This document shows, one piece after another, positions 1 to 9,417 of a stretch of 37,107 bases of DNA. Origin of the DNA: a virus; the IMG/VR virus record IMGVR_UViG_3300010153_000032, positions 1 through 37,107 of that record; one strand, given 5' to 3'. Under the pieces are notes generated by a model. The model was not told the DNA's origin. It searched no databases and saw only the letters and a program-made list of their open reading frames with translations. The first letter of the stretch is position 1. Every line of letters begins with the position of its first letter. The position numbers were made by a program, and so were the translations under genes.

Positions 1-1
1 A

Positions 2-3000
2 ACATTACAAATAACTGGATCTCTATCTTTAACAGCAGGAGATGCATCAGCAAGTATAGCACAACTAGAAATAGATTCGGGAAGTTTCGTTTCAACGATT
101 TCATCTTCTATCTCAGCTTCAAACTCATCAATCAATCAGAATGCTTACAGTATCGGTCTAACAGTTGCAACTAATACAGATCAATCAGCAAGTTTATCAC
201 AACTTGAGATAACAACTGGATCAATCAATGCATCTGTATCAGCACTGAACACAGTATCAGGTACATTAGAAGGTTCAGTATCAGCATTAGAACTTGCGAC
301 TGGATCAATTAACTTATCAGTACAAAATATACAAGGACTTACAACTGGATCACAGTTCTTCAATCAAGATTGGTCACAAGGATATGCGGGATGGAATAAA
401 GACCATTACCGTTCGGATGGCGCGGGAAGTGGTAATTACGCTGGCCTTGATTCGATTGGATCAAATTTAGATGAACTTTTTATTTCTGATGGAGCTACTC
501 ATCTTGCTGGAATAGCCTATACATCAGGTACGTTAGGATCAGCTCAGTCTGAACTTCTTACAAATCCAACATTCGCTAGTAATACCAATGGTTGGGCTGT
601 TATAGCTGCCTATCCAGGAGCAACCATATCACATGATGCTGGTAGATTAAAAATAACGGGTGGTGGTGGTTCATATGGTTGGCAGGGAATCTATCAATCG
701 TTCTCAACAGAAGTAGGAGCTACTTACGAAGTAGTGGCGCACCTAACACCACAATATGGAACGGGAACAACCAACGCACAACCAGCCTATCTTAGAACAT
801 CTCATGGAGCTACAGCAAATCCACATGGTACTCCATCTGGTGAATACTTACATGTTTATGCAGCTGCAGGTAATGCTCTAGCAGTAGAAAGAGTAGCTTA
901 TTTCGTAGCAAAAGATACTACCACTCATTTAAGTTATATGGTACATCATGACGATATAGCATATATAGATGATGTATCGGTTAAAAAAGCTACAATGAAA
1001 TTTGCACACCTTGCGTCTGGATCAGATTTAACCGGATCAAGATTTGGTAAAGCAATGGAGTTCAGATCTACAGCAACTTCAAGTAATTACGCTAAAATAG
1101 TAGGATCTGAAGCCTTTCCAGTTGATACTTCAAGAGTTTATCAAGGACGGGTTAAGTTTAGAGTTTCTCATAAAGGATCTGCCGGCCATACTTCAACAAA
1201 CTTCTATGCAGGATTTATATGTTTAGATGAATATGGTAACCATATAAGTGAAGATCCAGGCACACATAGATATTTCATAGCTTCAAAAGCTATCAATCCT
1301 CAAACTGATCCCCACAGATGGTATGATTTTAGTGGATCAATCACGGGAGAAAGCACATCTTCAACTGGTGTTGCAACTCATGCAAAATCTGCAGATGGCT
1401 CTTGGCCAACAATAGCTGCAGCAATTGACAACAATGCAGCTGATAACCAACATGGAGGGGATCCTTATAACGTATTCAAGACAGGAACCAAGTATGTAAG
1501 ACCAATGATGATAGTCAATCATCATCAAGATGACACTGCAATGCAGATAGATGGTTTCACTATTATAGATGTGACTTCTGCTGTACAATCAAGCGCAAGT
1601 CTTTCAGTTACTGCAACGAATATAACATCAACTGTTGAAACGTTGCAAGGAGACGTCACTAGTATTGAACAAACAACAGCCAGTATAGCTCTTAATGTCT
1701 TATCAGCAAGTAACGCAGCACATTTAATGATCAACCCACAAGGAGTACAAATTTCAGGTTCATCTTTAGAGTTTAGTGGATCTTCATTCTTCTTTGGAAT
1801 TGGAACACCAGCAGATGCTGCAACTCAAGAAGGTGCATTCGTATCTGGTTCGGGTGGTAACATAGAAATATCATCTTCCAACTTCCATCTACAAGCATCT
1901 GGTAGTGCAATCTTCAGTGGATCGATATCAGCAAGTCAAGGTGATATTGCAGGATGGAGTTTAACAGACGGACGATTTGCATCAGACAACATCGCTTTAA
2001 GTTCATCCAATGAAGAAATATCAATTGGACCAAACAAAGAAATAATTTTAAGTGGTAGTGGAGCAGGACAATTAGCGGGTGGAGCTATTGAATTTGATAA
2101 ATTTGGTAATATACAAATCAACAATGCAGAATTGAGAGTAAGTGGCCAATCAGGACTACAACCAGATGCATATGATTCAGCAAATTCTAAATGGGTAGTT
2201 ATGGATACTATGGATTCTACAAATAGAATCTTCTATGCAACTTATGAACCAAATACACAAATAACAATAACATCTGCATCTGGTGAAATAATATCAGCAT
2301 CAGTACAACCAGAACAATATTTTGTAGGAGAATGGGGATATCAAGATTTACAAAGTGGTTATATAATTGATGCAGATAAACCAATACAGATAGTAACTGA
2401 TGATACGGGTAATGCAATATTGCCTTTCACAATGCTATCAAAAGAATTCTATATAAAATCACGTCGTGATGATTCTACTACTTCAGCTAAAATTAACATA
2501 TTCTCTCCATACGCATCAGCATCTGTAACAATGTCGCATTCAGATGTAAATGATGGATTATTTGCCGATGATTTCAACTTCTTTGGAGCTGATCCTGGCG
2601 TAACATCATCACTTGAGAACACTCAAAATTTTGGAAGGTATGTAAAAATTGAATCAGATCAACCAATATTAGCATATCATCGATATGGGGCATCATCTAC
2701 TACTGATTTGATGGGAGTATTCCCACCAAGTAAACAAGTCATAGCAGGTAAAGGTGAAACAATATTGCTACCAGTAGATGGATTCAGTCTAGGTGACGAA
2801 TATGAAAAAATAGTACCAACTGGCCAAACTGGTGGATCGTACGGAGACTATTACATTTCGAATACTCCATTCCAAATTATTGAAGATGGTGATGGAGCCG
2901 GCGCAGCTGGAAGATATGCAATCCCAGTTGAAATGTTAGGTGATAGATATATTGTTCCGCACGATGTAAATGGTTTCCAAATATTAAGTATTGAACCGAA

Positions 3001-5656
3001 TACAATCAAAGCATTCAAACTGCAAGGAAACGGTCAAACTGAATTATATGCAACTTATGATTTATCAGCGGCAAGTAAAGTTATACCATTATCTATAGAT
3101 GTGGGATCATCCACAACTGGAGGATCTGGTATCCACAATTCAGGAATGTTATTTGAAGGAACCGCACCATTTGCCTTAATGTCAACAACTGAAGATGGTG
3201 ATGAGTACATGGTAGTAGGATATAGAACTTCACAACAATCTACATACAGAGGAACAACATCAATATCAGGTGATAAAGTAAGAACTGGAAAAATACAATC
3301 TAATAACTGGAACAACAATGATGCAGGTTCATTGATTGACTTGAGTGTAGGTACTGCGCATTTAGGCGGTTCTGGATCCAATGCCAAATTCTATTTCAAC
3401 GAAGCAGGTGATCTCTCAATCACTGGATCTATCACAGCTGAATCTTCAACTATTACTGGAGATATCTACGCAGACAATATTACAACTAACAGTGGATCAA
3501 TTGCAGGCTGGACAATTACTGATAAGTATATTGCTGACGATGCTGGAAATTCTAGATTATATATAGCTAAAGATGCAACTGCAATATCTGCTACTCATCA
3601 CACGACAAGACCAGTCATATCAGCATATGATACAGCACATCCTGTAATGGTGAACATGGGTAATATATACAAAAATAGTGGTAATACTGGATTTGCATTA
3701 TTTGATGATTGGATCAATGATTCCAAAGCATTCGAATTCTCTGTAGATCATTCATCCGGAGTTCTAACAGCTGATATAGCTGGATGGTCGTTTGATACTA
3801 CTAAGCTATCTACCGGCACGGGAGCAACGTTTGTATCCATAGATTCAGCAAATCAAAAAATTAGACTCGGAGCAAAATCCAGCTTAACAAATGTTAATGA
3901 TGGTGTACATCTTGGAACTGATGGACTCGCAATAGGACCTGGTTCAATATTTAATGTCAAAGCATCCGGTATAGCTACAGCAAGCGCATTACTTGTAACT
4001 GGCGATTCCAAATTTGAAGGAGAATTATCAGTCGGTGCAAGATTGGGAATACCGCCTAGTGAAAGTCTTCAATTCTCTCATCTAATGAACTTGTCAGGAG
4101 GCCTCCATACTCCGCATGGAAATGTTTTCTACGGATTAAATCATGGAACTTTCAATCTTCAGGGTACTGAAACAAACACATTCGGCCAATATGAAATGCA
4201 AACTGGCTATGCACTAACTCCTAAATGGGTTAGTGGATCAGATGTAATAACTGGAGTAGCTATTGAACTAACTGGTGGAGCAACTGATGGAGATCATATT
4301 AGATGGGATGGTGCTTTTGTAGGTCCTCACATGACAGTGATGGTTTGGGCAAAGAATTCCAACAACACTAACACCCCTCGTGGATATCATTCCCATGAGA
4401 TGGTGTTTGGTATAAATGCTGATAATCCACAAACAGCTACTACTGGACATCCAACAGTAGTTGCAGGACAACACGGGGCTGCAAGTACTAAAGGCCCCAA
4501 TCTATACATGGTTGCCGGTGGACAGATTAACTGGAATTCAGGAGATAGTGAGAATAATAGATTTTATGCACACCCTTCCAATTCAATAGGATTACCCTAC
4601 CCAGGTGAATTAAATATGACACATCAAAGTTTGAAAGCTGATACTTGGCGACATTGGTGTGTTGATAATAATCCACTCACTGGAACTGCAAGTTTATATG
4701 TAGATGGTGAATTAGCTGGATGGGCAAAATACCGTAATAGTTTTACAGATGGAGGAGAAGTGATTCTTGGTGGGTATGGATATGATGATGGTTACTGTTG
4801 GACAGGACAATTGGCCGATTTCAGAATATATTCAGGATCTCTAACCGCAGAACAAATTAAATATATAAGTAATGCTCCAGCAAACATCCCAGCATCATCA
4901 ACTAACATATCAGGTGATAGAATAAAAACTGGTAATATAGAGTCAAATAACTGGACTGGGACTAGTGGAGAAAAAGGAACATTGTTTGATTTGGATAATG
5001 GTAAGTTAATCATGCGAACTAATACTCAAGATTATCTAAATTTTGATTCAACAGCAGGTACAGCCCAAATTGCAGGTTGGACTTTTAACCAACAAAAATT
5101 CTACTCAAACCCAGCTAACGAAATTCGTGGAATAAATATAAACAAAGATGAGGGGATCAGAGGAAGATTATCTGATGCACCACTTTCGATTTCTGGGTCA
5201 AATGAATTTGCTACTCTTAACTTTGGAATACAAATGCAAGAAGCTGCAGCTGAAACTGCTTGGGCTGCGAAAAATGCAGGTTGCTTCCTTATTGGATCAA
5301 GAATATTATTATCAAATGGTACTTGGAAATCTATACAAGATATTGAAATTGGCGACCTTATAAGAACAAAAGAAGGAACCAATACACCAGTATTAGATTC
5401 ATTTATTTGGAATGTAGATGATACAATTCCAATGTATACAAATGGTAAACTAACAGTAACAGATAGTCACCCATTATGGATCGACGGAAAATGGCAAACA
5501 GCTGATAAACTAGGTTGGGAAAGTAAAATGATATATGTAGATAATTTATATTATTTACAAACAGAAAATAATTACATAGTAGAAGGAATCCCTGCTACGG
5601 GTATTATATCACCAACGGCATTGGGTGTAAGCATAAAAAATAAAGGAGAATTATAA
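2..5656 (+). CDS. Giant tail fibre/adhesin with LamG and C-terminal Hint domain (5' end outside window)
   Basis: The frame is open from base 2 with no stop, so the GTG at 734 is an internal codon and the gene starts outside the window; at least 1884 residues are present. The N-terminal part has Ser/Thr/Gly repeats (TGSINASVSAL type), then a region resembling a carbohydrate-binding module (LLTNPTFASNTNGW, near base 550). Four IAGW modules occur near 1950, 3500, 3780 and 5070. Two ISGD(K/R)(V/I)(R/K)TG...SNNW modules lie near 3260 and 4910. A LamG/concanavalin-like domain spans about 4080-4880, with LYVDGELAGW and a closing ADFRIYSGSLTAEQI. The last 124 residues look like a Hint autoprocessing domain. 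Multidomain fibres of this kind sit at the tail tip or baseplate and bind the cell surface. The stop overlaps the next start (TAATG), implying coupled translation. The fibre role is well supported; the receptor cannot be read from sequence. Confidence 0.85.
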   Translation, partial: TLQITGSLSLTAGDASASIAQLEIDSGSFVSTISSSISASNSSINQNAYSIGLTVATNTDQSASLSQLEITTGSINASVSALNTVSGTLEGSVSALELATGSINLSVQNIQGLTTGSQFFNQDWSQGYAGWNKDHYRSDGAGSGNYAGLDSIGSNLDELFISDGATHLAGIAYTSGTLGSAQSELLTNPTFASNTNGWAVIAAYPGATISHDAGRLKITGGGGSYGWQGIYQSFSTEVGATYEVVAHLTPQYGTGTTNAQPAYLRTSHGATANPHGTPSGEYLHVYAAAGNALAVERVAYFVAKDTTTHLSYMVHHDDIAYIDDVSVKKATMKFAHLASGSDLTGSRFGKAMEFRSTATSSNYAKIVGSEAFPVDTSRVYQGRVKFRVSHKGSAGHTSTNFYAGFICLDEYGNHISEDPGTHRYFIASKAINPQTDPHRWYDFSGSITGESTSSTGVATHAKSADGSWPTIAAAIDNNAADNQHGGDPYNVFKTGTKYVRPMMIVNHHQDDTAMQIDGFTIIDVTSAVQSSASLSVTATNITSTVETLQGDVTSIEQTTASIALNVLSASNAAHLMINPQGVQISGSSLEFSGSSFFFGIGTPADAATQEGAFVSGSGGNIEISSSNFHLQASGSAIFSGSISASQGDIAGWSLTDGRFASDNIALSSSNEEISIGPNKEIILSGSGAGQLAGGAIEFDKFGNIQINNAELRVSGQSGLQPDAYDSANSKWVVMDTMDSTNRIFYATYEPNTQITITSASGEIISASVQPEQYFVGEWGYQDLQSGYIIDADKPIQIVTDDTGNAILPFTMLSKEFYIKSRRDDSTTSAKINIFSPYASASVTMSHSDVNDGLFADDFNFFGADPGVTSSLENTQNFGRYVKIESDQPILAYHRYGASSTTDLMGVFPPSKQVIAGKGETILLPVDGFSLGDEYEKIVPTGQTGGSYGDYYISNTPFQIIEDGDGAGAAGRYAIPVEMLGDRYIVPHDVNGFQILSIEPNTIKAFKLQGNGQTELYATYDLSAASKVIPLSIDVGSSTTGGSGIHNSGMLFEGTAPFALMSTTEDGDEYMVVGYRTSQQSTYRGTTSISGDKVRTGKIQSNNWNNNDAGSLIDLSVGTAHLGGSGSNAKFYFNEAGDLSITGSITAESSTITGDIYADNITTNSGSIAGWTITDKYIADDAGNSRLYIAKDATAISATHHTTRPVISAYDTAHPVMVNMGNIYKNSGNTGFALFDDWINDSKAFEFSVDHSSGVLTADIAGWSFDTTKLSTGTGATFVSIDSANQKIRLGAKSSLTNVNDGVHLGTDGLAIGPGSIFNVKASGIATASALLVTGDSKFEGELSVGARLGIPPSESLQFSHLMNLSGGLHTPHGNVFYGLNHGTFNLQGTETNTFGQYEMQTGYALTPKWVSGSDVITGVAIELTGGATDGDHIRWDGAFVGPHMTVMVWAKNSNNTNTPRGYHSHEMVFGINADNPQTATTGHPTVVAGQHGAASTKGPNLYMVAGGQINWNSGDSENNRFYAHPSNSIGLPYPGELNMTHQSLKADTWRHWCVDNNPLTGTASLYVDGELAGWAKYRNSFTDGGEVILGGYGYDDGYCWTGQLADFRIYSGSLTAEQIKYISNAPANIPASSTNISGDRIKTGNIESNNWTGTSGEKGTLFDLDNGKLIMRTNTQDYLNFDSTAGTAQIAGWTFNQQKFYSNPANEIRGININKDEGIRGRLSDAPLSISGSNEFATLNFGIQMQEAAAETAWAAKNAGCFLIGSRILLSNGTWKSIQDIEIGDLIRTKEGTNTPVLDSFIWNVDDTIPMYTNGKLTVTDSHPLWIDGKWQTADKLGWESKMIYVDNLYYLQTENNYIVEGIPATGIISPTALGVSIKNKGEL
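5282..5653 (+). other. Hint (hedgehog/intein-type) domain at the C-terminus of the giant fibre
   Basis: The domain begins with Cys 1761 (counted from base 2) in the context GCFLIGSRILL, the usual GC(F/L)xxG(T/S)xI opening of Hint domains. It continues with IQDIEIGDLIRT, matching the hxxhxhGDxh strand. It then has TVTDSHPLW, the TxxH block-B motif that activates the N-terminal scissile bond. The closing segment NYIVEGIPATG matches the intein C-terminal nYxVxGIxxHN pattern, but TG stands where His-Asn is expected. The thioester-forming and N-cleavage residues are therefore present and the splicing residues absent. I infer N-terminal self-cleavage, which would release mature fibre ending at Gly 1760, or transfer of its C-terminus to a nucleophile, as in hedgehog proteins. 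Confidence 0.72.
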
Positions 5657-6711
5657 TGGTATATATACCATATGGATCAGACAAGAGATTTAGAATATTG
5701 CTAAAAACTGTATCAGGAACCGAATATAGTTGGTTTGGAAACAGAGGTAATGCAGATGCAACTTCAACAGGAATCTGGGCTAATCAAAGTGATACAAGTG
5801 TATCTCCTGCAACAGTTATTCAAAAAATAAATAAGATGTGCAAATGTACTTATATAGATGATAGAAACGCAAACTATGGATCAGGAACGGGTGAAGTTGA
5901 CAGTGATTATGGTGGTGCCGATACATATTTTAACGGCGCAGAAAATATTTGGTTAGAAGCAGTAGCAGTACCAGAGACTGGGACTGCAAACCGTATTGTA
6001 TTTCGACACACGGATACTGCGGATACCTCAGATCCATTTGCAAAAGTTAAATTCTTTGGATCCACCGTCTGTAGTAAATTGGGACTATCTGAAGATGTTT
6101 GGTATCATGGAGCGGGGTTTAATCTCAGTGTAAATGAAGAAGTTGAGTCATTCTTTAGAGGAACGGTAGTTGCAGATGAATTTACTATTGTAAATAGAGG
6201 ATACTTCGGAAATAATGCGAGATTTAGTGGAGAAATGGTGTACGACGTCTCCGGTTCAGAAGCTCAACGTCAAGGAATATTATTTTCCACAGGTTCTGGA
6301 GTTTTTGGAAGGTTTGTATATGAACCATTTATATCAGGATCCCTTGTTGAAGCAGATTTGATTCGATCTAAAGGAGACGTTATTGCATTATATACATCTG
6401 ATGAAAGATTGAAGGATGATATACAGTATATTTTAGATCCTGTATCAAAGGTTAAACAATTGAATGGAGTAGAGTTCAAATGGAATGATAAACAAAAAAT
6501 ATATCCAGTAGGAACAAAAGACGTAGGAATTATAGCACAAGACTTACAGAAAATTTACCCCGAATTAGTGACAGAATCTTCAACTGGATATCTTGGAGTG
6601 AAGCATGATAGATTAGTAGCATTGCTTGTAGAAGCTGTCAAAGCGCAAAGTAGTGAAATAGAATTATTGAAATCAAGAATTACTAATATGGAGGATACCA
6701 ATGCCAAGTAA
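5656..6711 (+). CDS. Tail fibre/spike with C-terminal S74 intramolecular chaperone
   Basis: This 351-residue protein has a beta-rich N-terminal part and a C-terminal peptidase S74 (endosialidase-type) chaperone domain starting near residue 247. The motif SDERLKDDI gives Ser248 and Lys253, the same five-residue spacing as the catalytic Ser-Lys pair of known S74 domains. VGIIAQDLQKIYPELV and the final helix DRLVALLVEAVKAQ also fit the family. Such domains help fold a trimeric fibre and then cut themselves off just before the serine, so mature fibre would be about 247 residues. AAGGAGAA precedes the start, which overlaps the previous stop. Its place directly after the giant fibre suggests a partner or tip subunit. 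The S74 call is firm; the exact virion position is inferred. Confidence 0.88.
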   Translation: MVYIPYGSDKRFRILLKTVSGTEYSWFGNRGNADATSTGIWANQSDTSVSPATVIQKINKMCKCTYIDDRNANYGSGTGEVDSDYGGADTYFNGAENIWLEAVAVPETGTANRIVFRHTDTADTSDPFAKVKFFGSTVCSKLGLSEDVWYHGAGFNLSVNEEVESFFRGTVVADEFTIVNRGYFGNNARFSGEMVYDVSGSEAQRQGILFSTGSGVFGRFVYEPFISGSLVEADLIRSKGDVIALYTSDERLKDDIQYILDPVSKVKQLNGVEFKWNDKQKIYPVGTKDVGIIAQDLQKIYPELVTESSTGYLGVKHDRLVALLVEAVKAQSSEIELLKSRITNMEDTNAK

Positions 6712-7810
6712 TATCTCATTGATAGCTACTAAGGCCTTACGTGTAGATTCTGGAATAACGTATCAAAGTGCAAACGCAGGATTCAAAACAATCAATACTC
6801 AAGAAACGCTTGAATATACAAATGCAATGGATCCGAGTAATACAAATCAAGGTTATATGTCCGATTTTGAAAATTTCTCAAATACCGCAGGAACCTCACT
6901 CACGGGAGATATTCGGTATTATAGATATCAAGATGCGTCTTGGTATCCATACGGACATTCATCTTTCTTTCCATATGCCAGAATGTCAAATGATGACGCT
7001 TGTTTCATGTGGTCTCCAACTAAAGGAAAATATGGAAAACCAATGTTCGGTATAGTTCAAGGTCCTACCAATTCCACTGGTGGAGGAACTGGTACTGGAC
7101 AGGTAAATACTAATCAATGGAATAGTTCCACTAACAATTTTTTGATTGAAAGTAGCGATGCTTATATGAACAGAGATCTAGCTACTCAAGGCTTAGACGC
7201 AAATGATACTCATAATAATTCCACAACGGGGACACAGTATTGTAGAGCATACACACTAAGCTTCTGGTGCAGACAAATGAACCATACTAATTTAGGAACG
7301 ACTGAAACAAATCTTACCTCTATGTTTGGCCAAGGAACTTCAGGTTTTCATATGTGGTGGCCAATTAGTGAAGTAGATATGTGGTTGTTTTTTCCAGATT
7401 CTAGTGGAACTTGGAATGGAATCCATACTTCAACCATAGGAGTTGCTAACAAAGAGATTTATCACAATACATCTAAAGGAGGAGTTTATCACAGATTCAT
7501 CCCAACTCCTGGTTGGACTCACTACGAGTTTACAGTCATAGCCGATCTAGACCACTCAGGTGTTTCGCATAGATTTGACATGAACTCGGATTATTCAAAT
7601 TCTGGAACTGGAGCGTATGGATTCTATATGTATCCAGGAGCAATGGTGAGTAATGTAAAAATACATGCACGTAATATATCAATGGCACACGAATTTGACG
7701 CTCAAATAGATGCATTAACAGGTGGAGTTGGAATGACTGACTATGTAAATAATATCAGTTTGACTGGCACTTTTGATGATAATTATGTTTCTGGAGATGT
7801 ATTCGACTAA
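6701..7810 (+). CDS. Tail-fibre cassette protein, probable concanavalin-like fold
   Basis: A 369-residue protein with no named family I can assign. Residues around 185-195 read YTLSFWCRQ, like the opening strand of LamG/concanavalin-like domains (xTLSFWVK). Later GWTHYEFTVIADL and the VKIHARNISMAHEFDAQID ending also resemble LamG edges. It is rich in Trp, Tyr, Asn and Gly, as expected for a glycan-binding beta sandwich. Its start lies 11 bases inside the S74 fibre gene, with GGAGG at 6691-6695 as ribosome-binding site, and its stop overlaps the next ATG. This places it in the receptor-binding operon. It could be a fibre, a fibre adaptor or a baseplate decoration; the choice is open. Confidence 0.7.
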   Translation: MPSNISLIATKALRVDSGITYQSANAGFKTINTQETLEYTNAMDPSNTNQGYMSDFENFSNTAGTSLTGDIRYYRYQDASWYPYGHSSFFPYARMSNDDACFMWSPTKGKYGKPMFGIVQGPTNSTGGGTGTGQVNTNQWNSSTNNFLIESSDAYMNRDLATQGLDANDTHNNSTTGTQYCRAYTLSFWCRQMNHTNLGTTETNLTSMFGQGTSGFHMWWPISEVDMWLFFPDSSGTWNGIHTSTIGVANKEIYHNTSKGGVYHRFIPTPGWTHYEFTVIADLDHSGVSHRFDMNSDYSNSGTGAYGFYMYPGAMVSNVKIHARNISMAHEFDAQIDALTGGVGMTDYVNNISLTGTFDDNYVSGDVFD

Positions 7811-8475
7811 TGATATTTTATCTTGATAATAAACCTTTACACCGTGAATTAAAAAAAACTCCAACCAAGCCTGAGATTTTCAAATGGTGCAACCAAGTCA
7901 AACAGTTACAATTATTCCCAAAATATGAAGTATGGATCTGGGGATCGTCAACAAACACTGTTATGGAGTATGGAATGAATTGGAGAGGAGATTTTGACGT
8001 AGTAGTGGTATCTAAACATTTTGATTTGAAAGAGATTGCAATTTTTTTACATGAATGTTTTAACATAGCGGTGGATTTAGGATTCATCATGGATATTTCT
8101 TACCGTGTTGTTTATCCTAAACATATTATACCATGGAAACTTGAAGGAACAACATTTGTTAATTTGAATACAAACGAAACGTTTGAAGATCTTAAAGCAA
8201 AAGATCGTTATAAATTTATAGGTATGTTTACATTTGAACTTTTAATTCCATTTGGAAGTATAACAGCAGGTGAACCAAAATCTCCATTTAATGTAGATAA
8301 ATGGTGGGAGCATAGAACTGATAACAAAAAAGTTCATTTGTTGTATGGTAAAGATCAAATATTACACAACCTATGGAGATCCAGAGCAAGATATCCAGGA
8401 GTAAAATGGTGGAAACGGCACTTTGGTAGTATAGAACCATTATATCATCCACCAGTTAACATAATGGAATTATAG
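7810..8475 (+). CDS. Nucleotidyltransferase-fold protein in the tail-fibre cassette
   Basis: A 221-residue protein with the signature of the minimal nucleotidyltransferase (Pol-beta-like) fold. VWIWGSS at residues 41-47 supplies the hG(G/S) motif, GDFDVVVVS at 60-68 gives the metal-binding Asp61 and Asp63, and MDISY places a third acidic residue at Asp95. The gap between GS and DxD is 14 residues, at the long edge of the usual range. The C-terminal half is rich in Trp, Lys and Arg (WWEHR, WWKRHF), suggesting contact with nucleic acid or another polyanion. It overlaps the upstream stop by one base (TAATG), so it is made together with fibre proteins. It may modify a virion or host component, or be a structural relative without catalysis. 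The fold call is moderate; the substrate is unknown. Confidence 0.6.
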   Translation: MIFYLDNKPLHRELKKTPTKPEIFKWCNQVKQLQLFPKYEVWIWGSSTNTVMEYGMNWRGDFDVVVVSKHFDLKEIAIFLHECFNIAVDLGFIMDISYRVVYPKHIIPWKLEGTTFVNLNTNETFEDLKAKDRYKFIGMFTFELLIPFGSITAGEPKSPFNVDKWWEHRTDNKKVHLLYGKDQILHNLWRSRARYPGVKWWKRHFGSIEPLYHPPVNIMEL

Positions 8476-8484
8476 AATGAAACA

Positions 8485-8492
8485 TATTTATA
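8485..8492 (+). promoter_or_regulatory. TATTTATA element, candidate phage promoter
   Basis: TATTTATA (context ACATATTTATATATATGG) fills the 20-base gap between two genes and ends three bases before the ATG at 8496. That gene has no Shine-Dalgarno. It is one of nine copies placed upstream of gene groups in this window. If it is a -10/-7 element, the transcript would be leaderless. Confidence 0.5.
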
Positions 8493-8495
8493 TAT

Positions 8496-8810
8496 ATGGC
8501 AAATAAGATAAAATGGGAGGATGCAGATTTCAAGTGGGAAAAAGCTCCCACAACTGGAACACCATATACTTGGGACGAAGTAATACTTATAGAAGGAGTA
8601 GGTGCATCAGGATTAGGCACCGAAACAGCTTTAGAAATATTACCTGATGAGAAAAAGAAGAAGGTTATTAAGTTAGTCATGCGAAGAAGAGGAATTAAAA
8701 TGTATGACGAAGCTAAAGAAGTAAAAAATATAACGGCTCATGTTGAGTCGGTAGAAATGATTATCAAAGAAATAAAAGCAACAATGCTAGCGGAGAATGT
8801 CAATGTATAA
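8496..8810 (+). CDS. Conserved-looking small phage protein, function unknown
   Basis: A 104-residue charged protein. The N-terminal half has a Trp-rich stretch (IKWEDADFKWEKAP, then YTWDEVILIEGV) and the C-terminal half is helical and Lys/Glu-rich. I do not recognise a family. The ATG has no Shine-Dalgarno and lies three bases after a TATTTATA element; the in-frame stop at 8478 prevents an earlier start. Its end overlaps the next gene. Its position between the fibre genes suggests a small virion or assembly protein. Confidence 0.65.
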   Translation: MANKIKWEDADFKWEKAPTTGTPYTWDEVILIEGVGASGLGTETALEILPDEKKKKVIKLVMRRRGIKMYDEAKEVKNITAHVESVEMIIKEIKATMLAENVNV

Positions 8811-9405
8811 ATTATATACCGATAAAAAGGAAATGTTTGAATGTGATATTTCACTATCAGGAGCAAGTCTAAAAGATGCATCAGCTCGTTTAGTAGTTGA
8901 AACTGAGGATATAAGTTTATTATATAAAGGTACTATAGGATCTAAAGGAAATTGCAAAGTACCGGTACATAAATTACGTGGATTATTAGATGAATCTACA
9001 AAAGGAAAAATAAAATTAGAAATAATAGCAGAAGATACTTACTTTGTTCCATGGGAATCAGATTTTGCAGTGGAAACGTCAAAATCAGTAACTGTAGAAA
9101 TAAAATCACAATCTCCAAAAGTGATAAAAGAATCTTCAAAGCCAAAAATGGCAGTGAAAGTAAAAAAACCTCTAGAAGAAGATATTTTTATAGAAGACGA
9201 TACTCCAACCTTAACTGAAAAACAACATGCTATAAATTTATTGAAGCTTCTCATCAAAGAGAATATCAATATGAAAAACATATCAGTAAAAAAGAATCGT
9301 TTGAATAATATAGTAGCTACTTATATAAAAGAGAACCCGATCGACACATCTAAACGTGGAAAAATTTTAGGTAATGTTGTAAAAGTTCTTTCGAAACGTA
9401 AATAG
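8803..9405 (+). CDS. Unknown phage protein, N-terminal beta domain plus Lys-rich C-terminus
   Basis: About 200 residues. The first ~100 alternate as beta strands (YKLYTDKKEMFECDISLSG, ASARLVVETEDISLLYKG, GKIKLEIIAEDTYFVPW), like small domains I associate with marine T4-like structural clusters. A Lys/Pro-rich linker follows, then a helical basic C-terminal domain. An ATG at 8797 is possible, but CGGAG at 8791-8795 lies one base from it and seven bases from the ATG at 8803, so 8803 is the better start. It overlaps the upstream gene by eight bases. I do not recognise the family; assembly or adaptor roles are guesses. Confidence 0.65.
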   Translation: MYKLYTDKKEMFECDISLSGASLKDASARLVVETEDISLLYKGTIGSKGNCKVPVHKLRGLLDESTKGKIKLEIIAEDTYFVPWESDFAVETSKSVTVEIKSQSPKVIKESSKPKMAVKVKKPLEEDIFIEDDTPTLTEKQHAINLLKLLIKENINMKNISVKKNRLNNIVATYIKENPIDTSKRGKILGNVVKVLSKRK

Positions 9406-9417
9406 AGGTTTTAATAA

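Noticed and set aside
3055-3387. Minus-strand open frame of 110 codons in the giant fibre gene
   Set aside because: No domain, no start signal, and it lies fully opposite a well-supported fibre frame.
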